From NCBI GenBank assembly GCA_049969715.1, contig JBMFOH010000003.1:25776-89775 (forward strand): a stretch of DNA of 64,000 nucleotides, read 5' to 3'. Positions 29,007-38,128 of this stretch are shown in pieces; within the stretch, counting starts at the first letter, position 1; each line of letters starts with the position of its first letter. The DNA comes from JBMFOH01 sp049969715 [NCBI: bacterium]. GTDB lineage: Bacteria; DUMJ01. Made by a program: the position numbers and the translations under genes. The notes below the pieces were generated by a model. That model was given only the letters and a program-made list of their open reading frames with translations, did no database searches and was not told the DNA's origin.

Positions 29007-31220
29007 ATGAATAAAGAAGTAATCTTCAGTATAGAGGGAATGTCTTGTGCTGGATGCGCTCATACTATAGAAAAAGCACTAAATAATACTAGAGGAGTCT
29101 ATAGGGCTAGTATCAATTTTACAGTTGAAAAGGCGTATGTCTCTTATGATCCAACACTAATTAATCCGAATAGGTTGAGAGAGATAGTTAATGCTCTAGG
29201 TTATAGGGCTGTATTTGGAGATGAAAGGTCCTCTAAGGGAGGAGAAATTCATATAGAGAATGTAAGAAATAGGATGCTTTGGTCATGGATTTTGACTGGG
29301 CCCCTTGCTCTCATTATGATCTTTAATATGTTTAGACATATTATGTTGCCCTATTTTGATATAATTCAGATAGTCATATCTTTTCTTGTCATCTTTTGGA
29401 TAGGAAAAGAGATAATAAGGTCAGCTATAAACTCTATCCTAAATAGAACTTTAGGTATGGATGTACTTATAGGATTAGGTACAGTAACTTCATTTTTAAC
29501 AGGAATAATAAATCTATTGGGTGTAGATATAGCAGACTACTCCCTTATAGGTGCTATGATTATGAGCTTTTATTTGCTTGGAAGATATCTGGAATTATCC
29601 GCTAAAGAGAAAGTGTCTCAGGCAATAAAACAACTTGTCGAACTAGGGGCAAAAGATGCAAAGGTGATAAGAGGAGGAAAAGAGATAAGTATTCCTGTTG
29701 ATGCTTTAGAGATAGGAGACATCTTGATAGTAAGACCAGGAGAAAAAATTCCTACTGACGGGATATTGATAGAAGGGACTACCTATGTGAATGAGTCTAT
29801 GATTACAGGAGAGCCTATGCCGGTGAGAAAAACGATAGGAGACGAGGTTATAGGGGCTACTATAAATCAGTTAGGTGTAATAAAGGTGAAGGTTACTAGA
29901 TTGGGTAATGATGCATTTTTATCTCAAATTATAAGACTTGTAGAGGAAGCGCAAGGCACTAAAGTCCCTATTCAGAAATTAGCTGATAAGATAACTCTTA
30001 TATTTGTACCTACAGTATTGGCTCTCTCTATAATCTCATTCCTACTTTGGCTGATATTTCCACAATGGGGAAGGAGTATCTTGATGTTTCTTGCTCCTTA
30101 TATCCCTTGGATCAATCTAACTCTTAACCCTATCTCTCAGGCTGTAACTGTGGCTATCTCTACTCTTGTAATTGCTTGCCCTTGCGCTTTAGGGTTAGCT
30201 ACGCCGACTGCCCTTATGGTGGGGGGAGGAATTGGTGCTAGAAATGGTATCCTTATAAGGAATGGGGAAGCAATTCAGATAATGAAAGATGTAGATGCTA
30301 TCGTATTTGATAAGACTGGAACCATCACTAAAGGCGTTCCAGAGGTTACGTATATTTCTTCTATGATAGATGAGGACAAGTTTCTTAAGATTATAGCTTC
30401 TATAGAAAATAATTCAGAACATCCTTTAGGGAAGGCAATAGTAGATTATGCTAGAGAGAAGTCTATAGAATTACTAGATGTGGATGATTTTGATGTGATT
30501 CCGGGGAAAGGGGTAGTTGCTGGTATAGAGGGGAATAGATACGTTATTGGAAACATTCATTTTCTTATAGAAAGAGGATATGACCTTTCCTACTATAGGC
30601 GAGAGATAGAAATGTTAGAGCATTCTGGGGATAGTATAATCTTATTGGCTGATGATAATAGAATATTAGGGATACTCGGTATTAGTGATTCTTTAAAGGA
30701 AGATTCTACCAGGATTATTAGGGATATAAAGAGTATGGGTATGAAAACTATTATGCTTACTGGAGATAATAGGAATACAGCCTTAGCGATAGCTACTAGA
30801 ATAGGGATAGATGATGTAATCTCAGATGTATTGCCAGAGCAGAAGTTAAATATTATAAAGGAGTTACAATCTAAAGGTTTTGTAGTAGCAATGGTTGGGG
30901 ATGGGATAAACGATGCTCCCAGCCTTGAGCAGGCAGATGTTGGTATTGCTATGGGAACTGGAGCTGATATAGCTATCGAATCTGGAGATATCGTCCTAGT
31001 AAAAGGAGATATATCTGGAGTGGTAAAGGCAATAAGGCTTTCTAGAGAAACATTTAAGAAGATAAAGCAGAATCTCTTTTGGGCATTTTTCTATAATGTA
31101 ATTGCTATCCCTATAGCTAGTTTGGGACTTTTGCATCCAGTGATAGCAGAATTAGCAATGGCTTTTAGTTCTATTAATGTAATAGCTAATTCTTTAAGAT
31201 TAAGGAGGGTTAGACTTTGA
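29007..31220 (+). CDS. copA: Copper-exporting P1B-type ATPase
   Basis: Pumps Cu+ out of the cytoplasm. It is 737 residues. One N-terminal heavy-metal domain with GMSCAGC (Cys14, Cys17); eight transmembrane helices; the membrane metal site CPC in [11 protein letters not shown] near 391; phosphorylated Asp in DKTGTITKG near 436; SEHPLGKAI and [12 protein letters not shown]. The late-helix residues YN and MxxSS ([13 protein letters not shown]) are the Cu+-specific P1B-1 set. ATG with AAAGGAGG upstream. First gene of copA-csoR-SHOCT, controlled by the operator at 28964-28992. Confidence 0.96.
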   Translation: MNKEVIFSIEGMSCAGCAHTIEKALNNTRGVYRASINFTVEKAYVSYDPTLINPNRLREIVNALGYRAVFGDERSSKGGEIHIENVRNRMLWSWILTGPLALIMIFNMFRHIMLPYFDIIQIVISFLVIFWIGKEIIRSAINSILNRTLGMDVLIGLGTVTSFLTGIINLLGVDIADYSLIGAMIMSFYLLGRYLELSAKEKVSQAIKQLVELGAKDAKVIRGGKEISIPVDALEIGDILIVRPGEKIPTDGILIEGTTYVNESMITGEPMPVRKTIGDEVIGATINQLGVIKVKVTRLGNDAFLSQIIRLVEEAQGTKVPIQKLADKITLIFVPTVLALSIISFLLWLIFPQWGRSILMFLAPYIPWINLTLNPISQAVTVAISTLVIACPCALGLATPTALMVGGGIGARNGILIRNGEAIQIMKDVDAIVFDKTGTITKGVPEVTYISSMIDEDKFLKIIASIENNSEHPLGKAIVDYAREKSIELLDVDDFDVIPGKGVVAGIEGNRYVIGNIHFLIERGYDLSYYRREIEMLEHSGDSIILLADDNRILGILGISDSLKEDSTRIIRDIKSMGMKTIMLTGDNRNTALAIATRIGIDDVISDVLPEQKLNIIKELQSKGFVVAMVGDGINDAPSLEQADVGIAMGTGADIAIESGDIVLVKGDISGVVKAIRLSRETFKKIKQNLFWAFFYNVIAIPIASLGLLHPVIAELAMAFSSINVIANSLRLRRVRL

Positions 31221-31489
31221 AAAAACACTATACTCACAAACATGAAGATGTCTTGGGCTTACTTAAGACTGCTCAAGGACAGATAGGGGGGATTATAAAT
31301 ATGATAGAGGCTGATAGGTATTGCATAGACATTTCTAAACAGCTTCTTTCTGTCATAGCGCTTCTAAAGAAGGCAAATCAGAGTGTGCTAGGAAAACATA
31401 TAGAGACCTGTGTAAAGGAGGCAGTAGAGACAGGTGATGTGGAGAAAAAGATAGAAGAACTTGAAGATGTATTGGGATATCTAGTATAA
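31217..31489 (+). CDS. csoR: Copper-sensing repressor CsoR
   Basis: Cu+-responsive DNA-binding repressor of the DUF156 family, 90 residues and all helical. The copper ligands fall at Cys36, His61 and Cys65 ([10 protein letters not shown] and GKHIETCV), the same numbering as the founding M. tuberculosis protein. That distinguishes it from RcnR/FrmR relatives, which use a different ligand pattern. TTG start with GGAGGG seven bases upstream, overlapping copA by four nt (TTGA). Expected to bind 28964-28992 and release in copper. Confidence 0.95.
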   Translation: MKKHYTHKHEDVLGLLKTAQGQIGGIINMIEADRYCIDISKQLLSVIALLKKANQSVLGKHIETCVKEAVETGDVEKKIEELEDVLGYLV

Positions 31490-31512
31490 TCTAGGAAAGG
31501 AGATGAGTCGAT

Positions 31513-31755
31513 ATGTGGTGGCGAGGATGTTATATGTTTTGGGGAGCCCCATGGCACATAGGATATTGGAATCCTTTCTTATGGATTATGCCTATCATTG
31601 TGATAGGGCTTATTCTATTAGGATTCTGGTATCTCGTAGGAGCCAATGGAAGGACATCTATTGACTCAGCAGTGGAGACTCTTCGGAAAAGATATGCATC
31701 TGGCGAACTTTCTAAGGAAGAATATTATAGGATGCTAGAGGACCTTAAAAGATAA
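31513..31755 (+). CDS. Small membrane protein with SHOCT domain
   Basis: 80 residues. An N-terminal stretch rich in Trp, Met, His and Cys (MWWRGCYMFWGAPWHIGYW) leads into one transmembrane helix (about 23-43). A C-terminal SHOCT motif follows (ETLRKRYASGELSKEEYYRML). SHOCT proteins are common at the ends of copper or stress operons, but their biochemical role is unclear. AAAGGAG precedes the ATG. Third gene of the copper operon; a terminator follows. The Trp/Met/His/Cys-rich head might bind metal, which is inference. Confidence 0.82.
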   Translation: MWWRGCYMFWGAPWHIGYWNPFLWIMPIIVIGLILLGFWYLVGANGRTSIDSAVETLRKRYASGELSKEEYYRMLEDLKR

Positions 31756-31764
31756 TGTAAGGAT

Positions 31765-31803
31765 GGCCGAAGATATTAAAATGTCTTCGGCCGCTATTTT
31801 ATT
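31765..31803 (+). terminator. Terminator after the copper operon
   Basis: GGCCGAAGA (31765-31773) pairs perfectly with TCTTCGGCC (31784-31792) around a 10-nt loop, followed by GCTATTTTATT. Situated 10 nt after the SHOCT gene stop and before the 2-oxoacid oxidoreductase genes. Confidence 0.8.
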
Positions 31804-31817
31804 GGTAGGAGGAAGAT

Positions 31818-33503
31818 ATGGAATTAAAGATTGTAGTTGGAGGAGAAGCAGGTCAGGGTATACAGACGATAGCAGGTGTTATGTCTAGATTCTTCTTACG
31901 TTCAGGGTATTTTGTTTTTACTGAACAGAGCTATCAGTCTAGAATAAGAGGAGGACATAATTTTACCCAGATTAGGGTATCTACTGAGCCTATCTATAGC
32001 TCGGAGGAGGGGATAGATATCCTAGTAGCTTTGAACGAGGAGACGATATCACTACATAGAAAAGACCTCTCTGAAGAAGGAATTATTATCTATGATGGAG
32101 AACACGCTAAAGGTATAGTTGCTTCTAGTAATTTTTTAGATGTTCCCCTCCAGAGGTTGGCAGTAGAAAGAGCTCAGAATAGAATTGCTTCTAACCTTGT
32201 CGCTTGTGGAGCATTGGTTGCTCTCTTAGACGGAGATTTTTCTCTCTTGGAAGAGCTTATAAAGGAAGACTTCCATAATGTAGAGATAGCTCAAAAGAAT
32301 ATACAAGCTGCTAAAGCTGGATATGAGGTGGGAGGCTCTAAAAGAGATTTTAAAATAAAAACCCCTTTTATTTCAGATAATAATAGACTTCTTATAGATG
32401 GAGGACAAGCGGTAGGTTTTGGGGCGATAGTAGCTGGATGTAGATTTTTGTCTGCCTATCCTATGACCCCAGGAAGTGCAGTAATGAATTATATTGCTAG
32501 TCACTCTAATATCTACAATATAGTAGTAGAACAGGCAGAAGATGAAATATCTGCTATAAATATGATATTAGGTGCATCATTTGCAGGGGTTAGGTCTATG
32601 GTTACCACCTCTGGGGGTGGTTTTGCCCTTATGGTAGAAGGTTTGAGTCTAGCAGGAATGACAGAAACTCCCTGTGTAATTCATATCGGGCAGAGGCCAG
32701 GTCCAGCTACTGGCCTTCCAACTAGGACAGAGCAGGGTGAACTTCTCTTTGTGGTAAGTGCTGGACATGGAGAATTCCCAAGATATATAGTAGCTCCTAG
32801 GGATGCAGAAGATGCGTTTTATAAAACGATAAAGGCATTTAATCTTGCCGATAAATATCAGGTACCATCAATAATACTTACAGACCAATATCTTATAGAT
32901 TCTATGCTTACAGTAGAAGGATTAGACCTTTCTAACATAGTTATAGACAGGTCATTACTAGAAGATGTCCCTAAGGACTATAAAAGACATCTCATTAATG
33001 AATCTGGAATTTCTCCTAGAATTTTACCTGGAAAAGAGGGGGCTCTAGTAATTACTGATAGTGACGAGCATGATGAGGAAGGACATATAACTGAAGACCT
33101 AGAGATAAGAAAGAGGATGGTAGAGAAGAGACTAAGAAAGGCAATACCCCTTATGGGGGAAATTGAAGAGCCAGTTTATCTTGGTAAGGATAATCCAGAT
33201 GTCCTCCTAGTAGGATGGGGGTCTACCTATGGGATACTGAGAGAAGCGATAGAGAGATTAACAAGGGAAGGTTTCAATATTGGATTACTTCACTTTAGTG
33301 ATGTGTATCCTCTTCCTCAGAAGAAACTTAATGAATTAAAAGATGTAAGGAGGATGATTGCAGTAGAAAACAATGCTACTGGTCAATTTGCTCAATTAGT
33401 AAAGAGAGAAACAGGAATAGATATCAAAGATAGGATTTTAAAGTATAATGGAAGTCCCTTTACTCCCTTGGAAATCGTGAAAGAGGTGAAAGCCTTATGG
33501 TAA
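31818..33503 (+). CDS. 2-oxoacid:ferredoxin oxidoreductase, gamma-alpha fusion subunit
   Basis: Part of a cytoplasmic complex that oxidatively decarboxylates a 2-oxoacid, probably 2-oxoglutarate, to the acyl-CoA and reduces ferredoxin. It is 561 residues. The gamma domain comes first (GGEAGQGIQTIAGVMSRF, to about 175), then the alpha/pyrimidine-binding domain from about 190 (AYPMTPGSAVMNYI). The two-gene alpha-gamma plus beta form is typical of KorAB; other 2-oxoacids are possible. GGAGGA precedes the ATG, and it overlaps the beta gene by seven nt. No separate promoter was clear. Confidence 0.88.
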   Translation: MELKIVVGGEAGQGIQTIAGVMSRFFLRSGYFVFTEQSYQSRIRGGHNFTQIRVSTEPIYSSEEGIDILVALNEETISLHRKDLSEEGIIIYDGEHAKGIVASSNFLDVPLQRLAVERAQNRIASNLVACGALVALLDGDFSLLEELIKEDFHNVEIAQKNIQAAKAGYEVGGSKRDFKIKTPFISDNNRLLIDGGQAVGFGAIVAGCRFLSAYPMTPGSAVMNYIASHSNIYNIVVEQAEDEISAINMILGASFAGVRSMVTTSGGGFALMVEGLSLAGMTETPCVIHIGQRPGPATGLPTRTEQGELLFVVSAGHGEFPRYIVAPRDAEDAFYKTIKAFNLADKYQVPSIILTDQYLIDSMLTVEGLDLSNIVIDRSLLEDVPKDYKRHLINESGISPRILPGKEGALVITDSDEHDEEGHITEDLEIRKRMVEKRLRKAIPLMGEIEEPVYLGKDNPDVLLVGWGSTYGILREAIERLTREGFNIGLLHFSDVYPLPQKKLNELKDVRRMIAVENNATGQFAQLVKRETGIDIKDRILKYNGSPFTPLEIVKEVKALW

Positions 33504-34351
33504 CATTAGAGGATTATAACAATAACCAAACCCCCGCCTGGTGTCCAGGATGTGGGGATTTTTCCATACTTAAGTGCTTAAAACAGGCATTGGTAGAGTT
33601 ACAACTTTATCCTCATCAGGTACTTATGGTTTCAGGAATAGGCCAAGCAGCTAAGATTCCTCATTATCTAAGGTGTAATGTATTCAATGGACTCCATGGA
33701 AGAGATATTCCGGTTGCTGTTGGAGCAAGGATTGCAAATTCTGATCTTGTTGTAATAGCGGAATCTGGAGATGGAGATATATATGGGGAAGGTGGAAACC
33801 ACTTTATTCATAATATAAGACGTAACGTCAACATTAAGGTATTTATCCATAATAACCAGGTTTATGGACTCACAAAAGGTCAGGCTTCTCCTACCTCTGA
33901 ATTAGGGATGGTAACTAAGGTACAAGTGAATGGAGTGATAAACCCGCCCTTTAACCCAATAGCAGTTGCTGTAGCTTTAGATGCAAGTTTTGTGGCAAGA
34001 AGTTTTTCTGGTGATCAGGAACATCTGATAGAGATGATGAAATCTGCCATAACTCACAAAGGCTTTGCTATCTTAGATATCCTGCAACCCTGCGTTTCTT
34101 TTAATAGGATAAATACATTTCAATGGTATAAAGAAAGGGTATATAAACTTGACAAGAATTATGATCCTACTAATAGGTCTTCTGCCTTTCAGAAGGCTCT
34201 AGAATGGGGAGACAAGATACCAATAGGTATTATTTATAAAAAAGACCGTGCTACCTATGAGGAACAGCTTCCTCAATTGAGGAATGGTCCTTTATATAAA
34301 CAACCTATTGAAGGTATAGACTATTCTCCTATATTGAAAGAATTTAGGTAG
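33497..34351 (+). CDS. 2-oxoacid:ferredoxin oxidoreductase beta subunit (TPP-binding)
   Basis: Binds thiamine pyrophosphate and the iron-sulfur cluster. It is 284 residues. WCPGCGDFSILKCL provides the N-terminal Cys pair, GDGDIYGEGGNHFIH the TPP/Mg2+ site, and NNQVYGLTKGQASPTS the substrate-side loop. It lacks the C-terminal extension of pyruvate oxidoreductase beta, consistent with 2-oxoglutarate or a broader specificity. No delta (ferredoxin-like) subunit is adjacent. Confidence 0.9.
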   Translation: MVTLEDYNNNQTPAWCPGCGDFSILKCLKQALVELQLYPHQVLMVSGIGQAAKIPHYLRCNVFNGLHGRDIPVAVGARIANSDLVVIAESGDGDIYGEGGNHFIHNIRRNVNIKVFIHNNQVYGLTKGQASPTSELGMVTKVQVNGVINPPFNPIAVAVALDASFVARSFSGDQEHLIEMMKSAITHKGFAILDILQPCVSFNRINTFQWYKERVYKLDKNYDPTNRSSAFQKALEWGDKIPIGIIYKKDRATYEEQLPQLRNGPLYKQPIEGIDYSPILKEFR

Positions 34352-34413
34352 TTCTCGAACTTTTCGTTGAATTGAAAGGTATTTTATATAAACTAGTAAA
34401 GGAGGGAATAATT

Positions 34414-35265
34414 TTGAGAAGGATCATTTTAACTAGTGTAGTAATTTTAATTTTGGTTCTATCAGGATTACCTGTCTTTGCTCAAGGGAATTGGGAGTTT
34501 GGAATGTCTAAGGTTTTGAATGAAGATAGATACTTTATAGATGCTAGACTTGATTATGAATCCTTTCATCTCGCTCTAGGTAACCTCTACTCTGAAGGAG
34601 ATTCCCTCATAATCAAACCTGATGCTAGGGGAGTTTTCTTTTCAATGACAGACGAGAATATGAACTCGTATAATATAGTTATAGGTAGCCTTCCAAGTTA
34701 TGACCTCTTTGGGACAGAGTTTAGATTGGCTTATGAAGGGTACAATGATACTGTAGGTCTCTATAAAGCTTCGAACTCTTGGGGTTTAGCCTTCAAGAGG
34801 GATGGGACAGAGCTCTTAGGCCCTATCCTAGGTAGCTATGATTATAGGAGTTACCTCACTTTTAATTCAGGAAATTTTGGTTTTGCTACTTACTCTACAC
34901 TTGGCTTTGCTAGTGGGGCTCAGGCTATCAATTTAGACATAGGCTATATATCTTCTACAAGTGATTTCTTTTTATATCCTGCAAACTCTTTACCCTTTGG
35001 AATAGGTATTAAGGGGAGGGTTTCTAGTGGTGTCATTGTAAGTGGAAACTTTGTTCCTTATGTATGTTTTAATGATGGCTCTTGGGGGATAAATTTGGAT
35101 GGCTCTTTAAGTATGGAGAGGTTGAATGTAGATTTAGGCATTAATTATTACAAAAATCTCCTTTTGCCTGTAGGTAAGGTAGTTTTTAATCTTTCTGATA
35201 CAGATTCAATTATAATGAGATTTACTCCAAGTACAATAGGAATTGGTTATGGCTCATCATTTTAA
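34414..35265 (+). CDS. Exported protein with beta-barrel-like pattern
   Basis: 283 residues from a TTG start at 34414, chosen because GGAGGG lies at 34401-34406 and the start opens a clean signal peptide (MRRIILTSVVILILVLSG, cleavage near AQG). An upstream in-frame TTG at 34372 would bury the signal. The mature part alternates polar and hydrophobic residues with frequent Gly, Ser and Tyr, and ends in an aromatic residue (GYGSSF), like outer-membrane beta-barrels. No family recognised. Thirteen bases before a LolA-like gene, supporting an envelope role. Confidence 0.65.
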   Translation: MRRIILTSVVILILVLSGLPVFAQGNWEFGMSKVLNEDRYFIDARLDYESFHLALGNLYSEGDSLIIKPDARGVFFSMTDENMNSYNIVIGSLPSYDLFGTEFRLAYEGYNDTVGLYKASNSWGLAFKRDGTELLGPILGSYDYRSYLTFNSGNFGFATYSTLGFASGAQAINLDIGYISSTSDFFLYPANSLPFGIGIKGRVSSGVIVSGNFVPYVCFNDGSWGINLDGSLSMERLNVDLGINYYKNLLLPVGKVVFNLSDTDSIIMRFTPSTIGIGYGSSF

Positions 35266-35277
35266 AAAGGAGGTAAT

Positions 35278-36024
35278 ATGCGTAAACTGTTAACTTTTGT
35301 TGGTTTAACCATTGTATTTCTATTAGTTACTCAGTCTGTTTTATTTGCAATCACTCCTAAGGAACTGTTAGATAAGGTAACCAGTAAGAGTAAAGATATA
35401 AAAGATTCTGTAATAGAACTTTCTGTGGGTATGAGTCTTGCTGGTTCAGAGACAACACAGAGTACTACAAAACTCTCTTATAGATTAAAGATAGAGTCTA
35501 TAGTAAACCCTCCAGTAGTGAGGATTACCTATCTTGACCCTGAGGCTTTTAAAGGTACAATAATGGTTATAGATAGTGATAAGAAGCTATTAAGTATGTA
35601 TTCCCCTCTGACAAATCAGGTGATACAGAGTAAAATAGAGAATTCTCAAACTGGTAGTAATATGGATATTAGTAATTTCAGTGGGATATTTCAGGACCTA
35701 GAGAAAACCTATGACCTTACTGTGGAGGAGAAGCAGCTAGATAAGAAGAGTGTATATGCCCTTATTGCCACCTTAAAGCCAAATCAGAAAGGTAATTTTG
35801 GAAAGGGTATTTTCTATCTAAACAGAGAGACATTTGAGCCTGTACGTATAGAATTATTCGACACTAAGAATCAGCCTACAACCACTATAGATATAATAAG
35901 TTTAAAATACAATACTGGTATCAAGGTAAGTGCATTGACCTCTTTCCCAAAGGGAGCAAAGGTCATAAAAGGGGCTCCTATACAGGGAACTCTTACCTTG
36001 CCGTTTACTGTTCAGCAGAAGTAA
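35278..36024 (+). CDS. LolA-like outer-membrane lipoprotein-sorting protein
   Basis: 248 residues with a signal peptide (about 1-24, ending SVLFA). The body has the LolA/LolB-like fold pattern found in many bacteria: RITYLDPEAFKGTIMVI, FKNP-like GTIMVIDSDKKLLSMYSP region (only parts quoted), FQDLEKTYDLTV and a terminal FPKGAKVIKGAP. True LolA shuttles lipoproteins across the periplasm; this branch may bind other lipids or hydrophobic ligands. AAAGGAGG precedes the ATG. Pairs with the beta-barrel-like gene upstream and ends at a terminator shared with convergent queT. Confidence 0.72.
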   Translation: MRKLLTFVGLTIVFLLVTQSVLFAITPKELLDKVTSKSKDIKDSVIELSVGMSLAGSETTQSTTKLSYRLKIESIVNPPVVRITYLDPEAFKGTIMVIDSDKKLLSMYSPLTNQVIQSKIENSQTGSNMDISNFSGIFQDLEKTYDLTVEEKQLDKKSVYALIATLKPNQKGNFGKGIFYLNRETFEPVRIELFDTKNQPTTTIDIISLKYNTGIKVSALTSFPKGAKVIKGAPIQGTLTLPFTVQQK

Positions 36025-36026
36025 TT

Positions 36027-36058
36027 GGGGGATTTATTCCCCCTTACTATTTTTTATT
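36027..36058 (+). terminator. Terminator between the LolA-like gene and queT
   Basis: GGGGGA (36027-36032) pairs with TCCCCC (36038-36043) around a 5-nt loop, followed by a T-rich tail including six Ts. It overlaps the last codons of queT on the other strand, so two convergent genes share a nine-base junction. Confidence 0.8.
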
Positions 36059-36510
36059 ATTATATTTTTCGCAAAGTATAATAGGGGAAGTCCAATACCA
36101 AAGCAAGCAATCATTTCTCCTAGTCCTACCCACAAAATTCCCCAATATATAGGTGTCTTTAATAGGATAGATAGATATGTTCCTACCCCTAGAGCATTTA
36201 CTATTACGGGTGGTATAGGAGCTTGCCAGGGGACCTTTACCAGCGAGGTTAGATAGGCAGCTAAGAGAGTAAAGATACTTCCTAACCCTATATCTATAAA
36301 TCCTAGTCCCCCTACTATATTTGCTATAAGACATCCTATAAACAGCCCTGGGATACTAGCCTTATCTATAAATGGTAGCACAGTCAATGCCTCTGCTACT
36401 CTTATCTGCATTATTCCATAACTGATAGGGGCAAGTACTATTGTAGTAACTGCATATATGGCAGCATAAAGCCCAGCTCTAGCCAAGAATCTTATGTGAT
36501 TTCTATCCAC
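36034..36510 (-). CDS. queT: Queuosine-precursor transporter QueT
   Basis: Small integral membrane S-component-like protein, 158 residues and about five helices. IMQIRVAEALTVLPF followed by a Gly-rich helix with IGCLIANIVGGLG matches the QueT (DUF988) family, thought to import queuosine precursors, likely with an ECF energising module. In Firmicutes queT is often under a preQ1 riboswitch, but here the 5' end overlaps the DUF4438 gene by eight nt and no riboswitch is visible. Substrate assignment is by family only. Confidence 0.85.
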   Translation of the reverse strand: MDRNHIRFLARAGLYAAIYAVTTIVLAPISYGIMQIRVAEALTVLPFIDKASIPGLFIGCLIANIVGGLGFIDIGLGSIFTLLAAYLTSLVKVPWQAPIPPVIVNALGVGTYLSILLKTPIYWGILWVGLGEMIACFGIGLPLLYFAKNIIIKNSKGE

Positions 36511-37375
36511 TTCTATACCTTCCTATCTTTAAAACCTTCGCTATATTTGCCTCTTCATCTACAAAAAAATCTAAAGAATCGTTAGGGGAGGATAATATTA
36601 CTGTTACTCCTGGACCATGTCCAGATTGAACACAGTCACAGTGTATTATTATCCCAATACTTTTAGCTCCCTTTCTATAGGTCCTTCCGAAGGTATCATC
36701 CATATCCTCTATGCCTACGATATCCCCTAAAGCTAGATCCTCTAGTCCTAATCTTTTTATTGTCTCTTTGTCTTGCGTCATAATATCATAGTCTCCTGAA
36801 AAACTTGAGGCAGAACCAATTCCTGAACCCATTAGCTCAGCAGGAATAACCTTTCTGACACCAACCTTTATCCTACCATCTTTTTCCAATATGGCTAACA
36901 TCCTAAATAGTTCAGGAGATATATTCATAATCTTTATCTTAGGGTTGTCTAATAGTTCTAGACCCTGTCCAAAGGATTCTATCTGTACCCTGTCTCCGAT
37001 AAACAACTTCTCTAATATATCATCAGAGAAGTCTATAAGGATGTGGTCTATTCCCCCATGTTTACCTGTTACAATACCGTATCCTCCTTTGGCATCGCCA
37101 CTTATTATCTTTGCTCTGTTCCCTATACAGGACAAGATATTTAAGGCATTATTTTCTTCCCTGTCTTTATTCTTTAAACTTACTCCTGGCTCCACATGGT
37201 CACCAATCCAACCTAAGGCAGAATCCCCTACCTTTATATTGTATGTAATTCCTCCTAGTGTAGGTAAAACCAATGCCTTACCATTTGAATCTACCCTATA
37301 TGGAGAGGTGATAGTTGGAGAGGAGATTTCTCCATACACAGAAAGCCTTACTAGTCTTTCTATATTGAGTTCCAT
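36503..37375 (-). CDS. DUF4438 protein (Thermotoga TM1086-like)
   Basis: 290 residues, soluble. Conserved family segments include LPTLGGITYNIKVGD, GDHVEPGVS, GKHGGIDHILIDF, ELMGSGIGSASS and IIHCDCVQSGHGPGVTV. The His, Cys and Asp residues in HCDCVQSGHGPG suggest a metal or active site, but no biochemical role is established to my knowledge. AAAGGAG precedes the ATG. It is translationally overlapped with queT, which is the only context clue; a link to deazapurine metabolism would be speculation. Confidence 0.85.
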   Translation of the reverse strand: MELNIERLVRLSVYGEISSPTITSPYRVDSNGKALVLPTLGGITYNIKVGDSALGWIGDHVEPGVSLKNKDREENNALNILSCIGNRAKIISGDAKGGYGIVTGKHGGIDHILIDFSDDILEKLFIGDRVQIESFGQGLELLDNPKIKIMNISPELFRMLAILEKDGRIKVGVRKVIPAELMGSGIGSASSFSGDYDIMTQDKETIKRLGLEDLALGDIVGIEDMDDTFGRTYRKGAKSIGIIIHCDCVQSGHGPGVTVILSSPNDSLDFFVDEEANIAKVLKIGRYRSG

Positions 37376-37449
37376 GCTTTATTGCTCCTTTCTATAATTC
37401 ATCGGTGGGGTGGGGCTTATTGAAGATGACCTATCTACAATAACCCTTC

Positions 37450-37605
37450 TTACCCTTTAGTTTGTTGGTTTGCCATATAGGCGCATAGAGCTATAATTAT
37501 ACCTACTATAATGTGCACCCATAACCAAGTACCCTTTACCCCTGCAACTATTGGACCAACTATTGCTATGATACCAATTATTACATTTATCCAGTTATAT
37601 ATCAT
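37450..37605 (-). CDS. Small membrane protein, SPW-repeat-like
   Basis: 51 residues with two transmembrane helices (NWINVIIGIIAIVGPIVAG and WLWVHIIVGIIIALCAYM). The W-x-N-x-x-x-G and V-G-I-I-x-A-L spacing resembles half of the SPW-repeat family; the repeat call is moderate. The ATG at 37605 is preferred because AAAGGAGGT lies eight bases upstream; a longer frame reaching 37638 would run through the ribosome-binding site. Its own promoter is at 37649-37677. Function unknown. Confidence 0.65.
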   Translation of the reverse strand: MIYNWINVIIGIIAIVGPIVAGVKGTWLWVHIIVGIIIALCAYMANQQTKG

Positions 37606-37648
37606 CCATTTCCACCTCCTTTCCCTCTGGGCTCCCACCCCATTAGTA

Positions 37649-37677
37649 ATTATATAGTAAATGGAACACTAAAACAA
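37649..37677 (-). promoter_or_regulatory. Promoter for the 51-aa membrane protein
   Basis: Minus strand: -35-like TTGTTT (37672-37677), 17-bp spacer, -10 TATAAT (37649-37654). Diverges from the gcvH promoter ten bases away. Confidence 0.6.
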
Positions 37678-37686
37678 GTATCTAGG

Positions 37687-37715
37687 TAGAAATGAGAGAA
37701 GGTGTATGCTATAAT
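37687..37715 (+). promoter_or_regulatory. Extended -10 promoter for the glycine-cleavage genes
   Basis: -35 TAGAAA (37687-37692, 4 of 6), 17-bp spacer ending in TGC, -10 TATAAT (37710-37715). Leader of about 28 nt with GGAGG before gcvH. No glycine-riboswitch-like sequence fits in so short a leader. Confidence 0.7.
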
Positions 37716-37750
37716 TGGACTTGTAATTCATAAAGATAAGGAGGATGTAA

Positions 37751-38128
37751 ATGATTCCTAAGGATTTGAAGTATACAGATACTCACGAATGGATAAGGGT
37801 AGAAGGAAATACAGGTATAATAGGAGTTACCGAGTATGGATTGGAGAAATTAGGGGATGTTGTGTATATAGAGTTACCTGAGATAGGTTCCACTGTAAAA
37901 CAGGGGGAACCATTCGGTGTAATAGAGTCTGTTAAAGCGGCAGTAGAACTTGTTTCTCCTATAACTGGTGAGGTAAAGGATGTAAATGAATCTGCTAAGA
38001 ATTCTCCAGAGAATCTTATCAATGACCCTTACAAAAAGGGCTGGCTTATAAAGGTAGAGATAAAAGACTCTAAGGAACTGGATAATCTTTTGGACTCTAG
38101 TTCTTATGAAACATTAACTAAGGAATAA
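37751..38128 (+). CDS. gcvH: Glycine cleavage system H protein
   Basis: Lipoyl-carrier of glycine decarboxylase. It is 125 residues. The start KYTDTHEWIRVEGNTGIIG is typical, and the lipoylated Lys62 lies in GVIESVKAAVEL. GGAGG precedes the ATG. The stop shares a base with the gcvPA start. gcvT, the aminomethyltransferase, is not next to it and is absent from the window. Confidence 0.97.
   Translation: MIPKDLKYTDTHEWIRVEGNTGIIGVTEYGLEKLGDVVYIELPEIGSTVKQGEPFGVIESVKAAVELVSPITGEVKDVNESAKNSPENLINDPYKKGWLIKVEIKDSKELDNLLDSSSYETLTKE

Noticed and set aside
34367-34392. Promoter before the beta-barrel-like gene (TTGAAT and TATAAA)
   Set aside because: The spacer is only 14 bp, outside the working range; transcription may come from the oxidoreductase genes.
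36511-37449. preQ1 riboswitch controlling queT
   Set aside because: queT is preceded by DUF4438 coding sequence, and the short region before DUF4438 shows no matching fold.
37716-37750. Glycine riboswitch before gcvH
   Set aside because: The leader is about 28 nt, far too short for the tandem aptamer.
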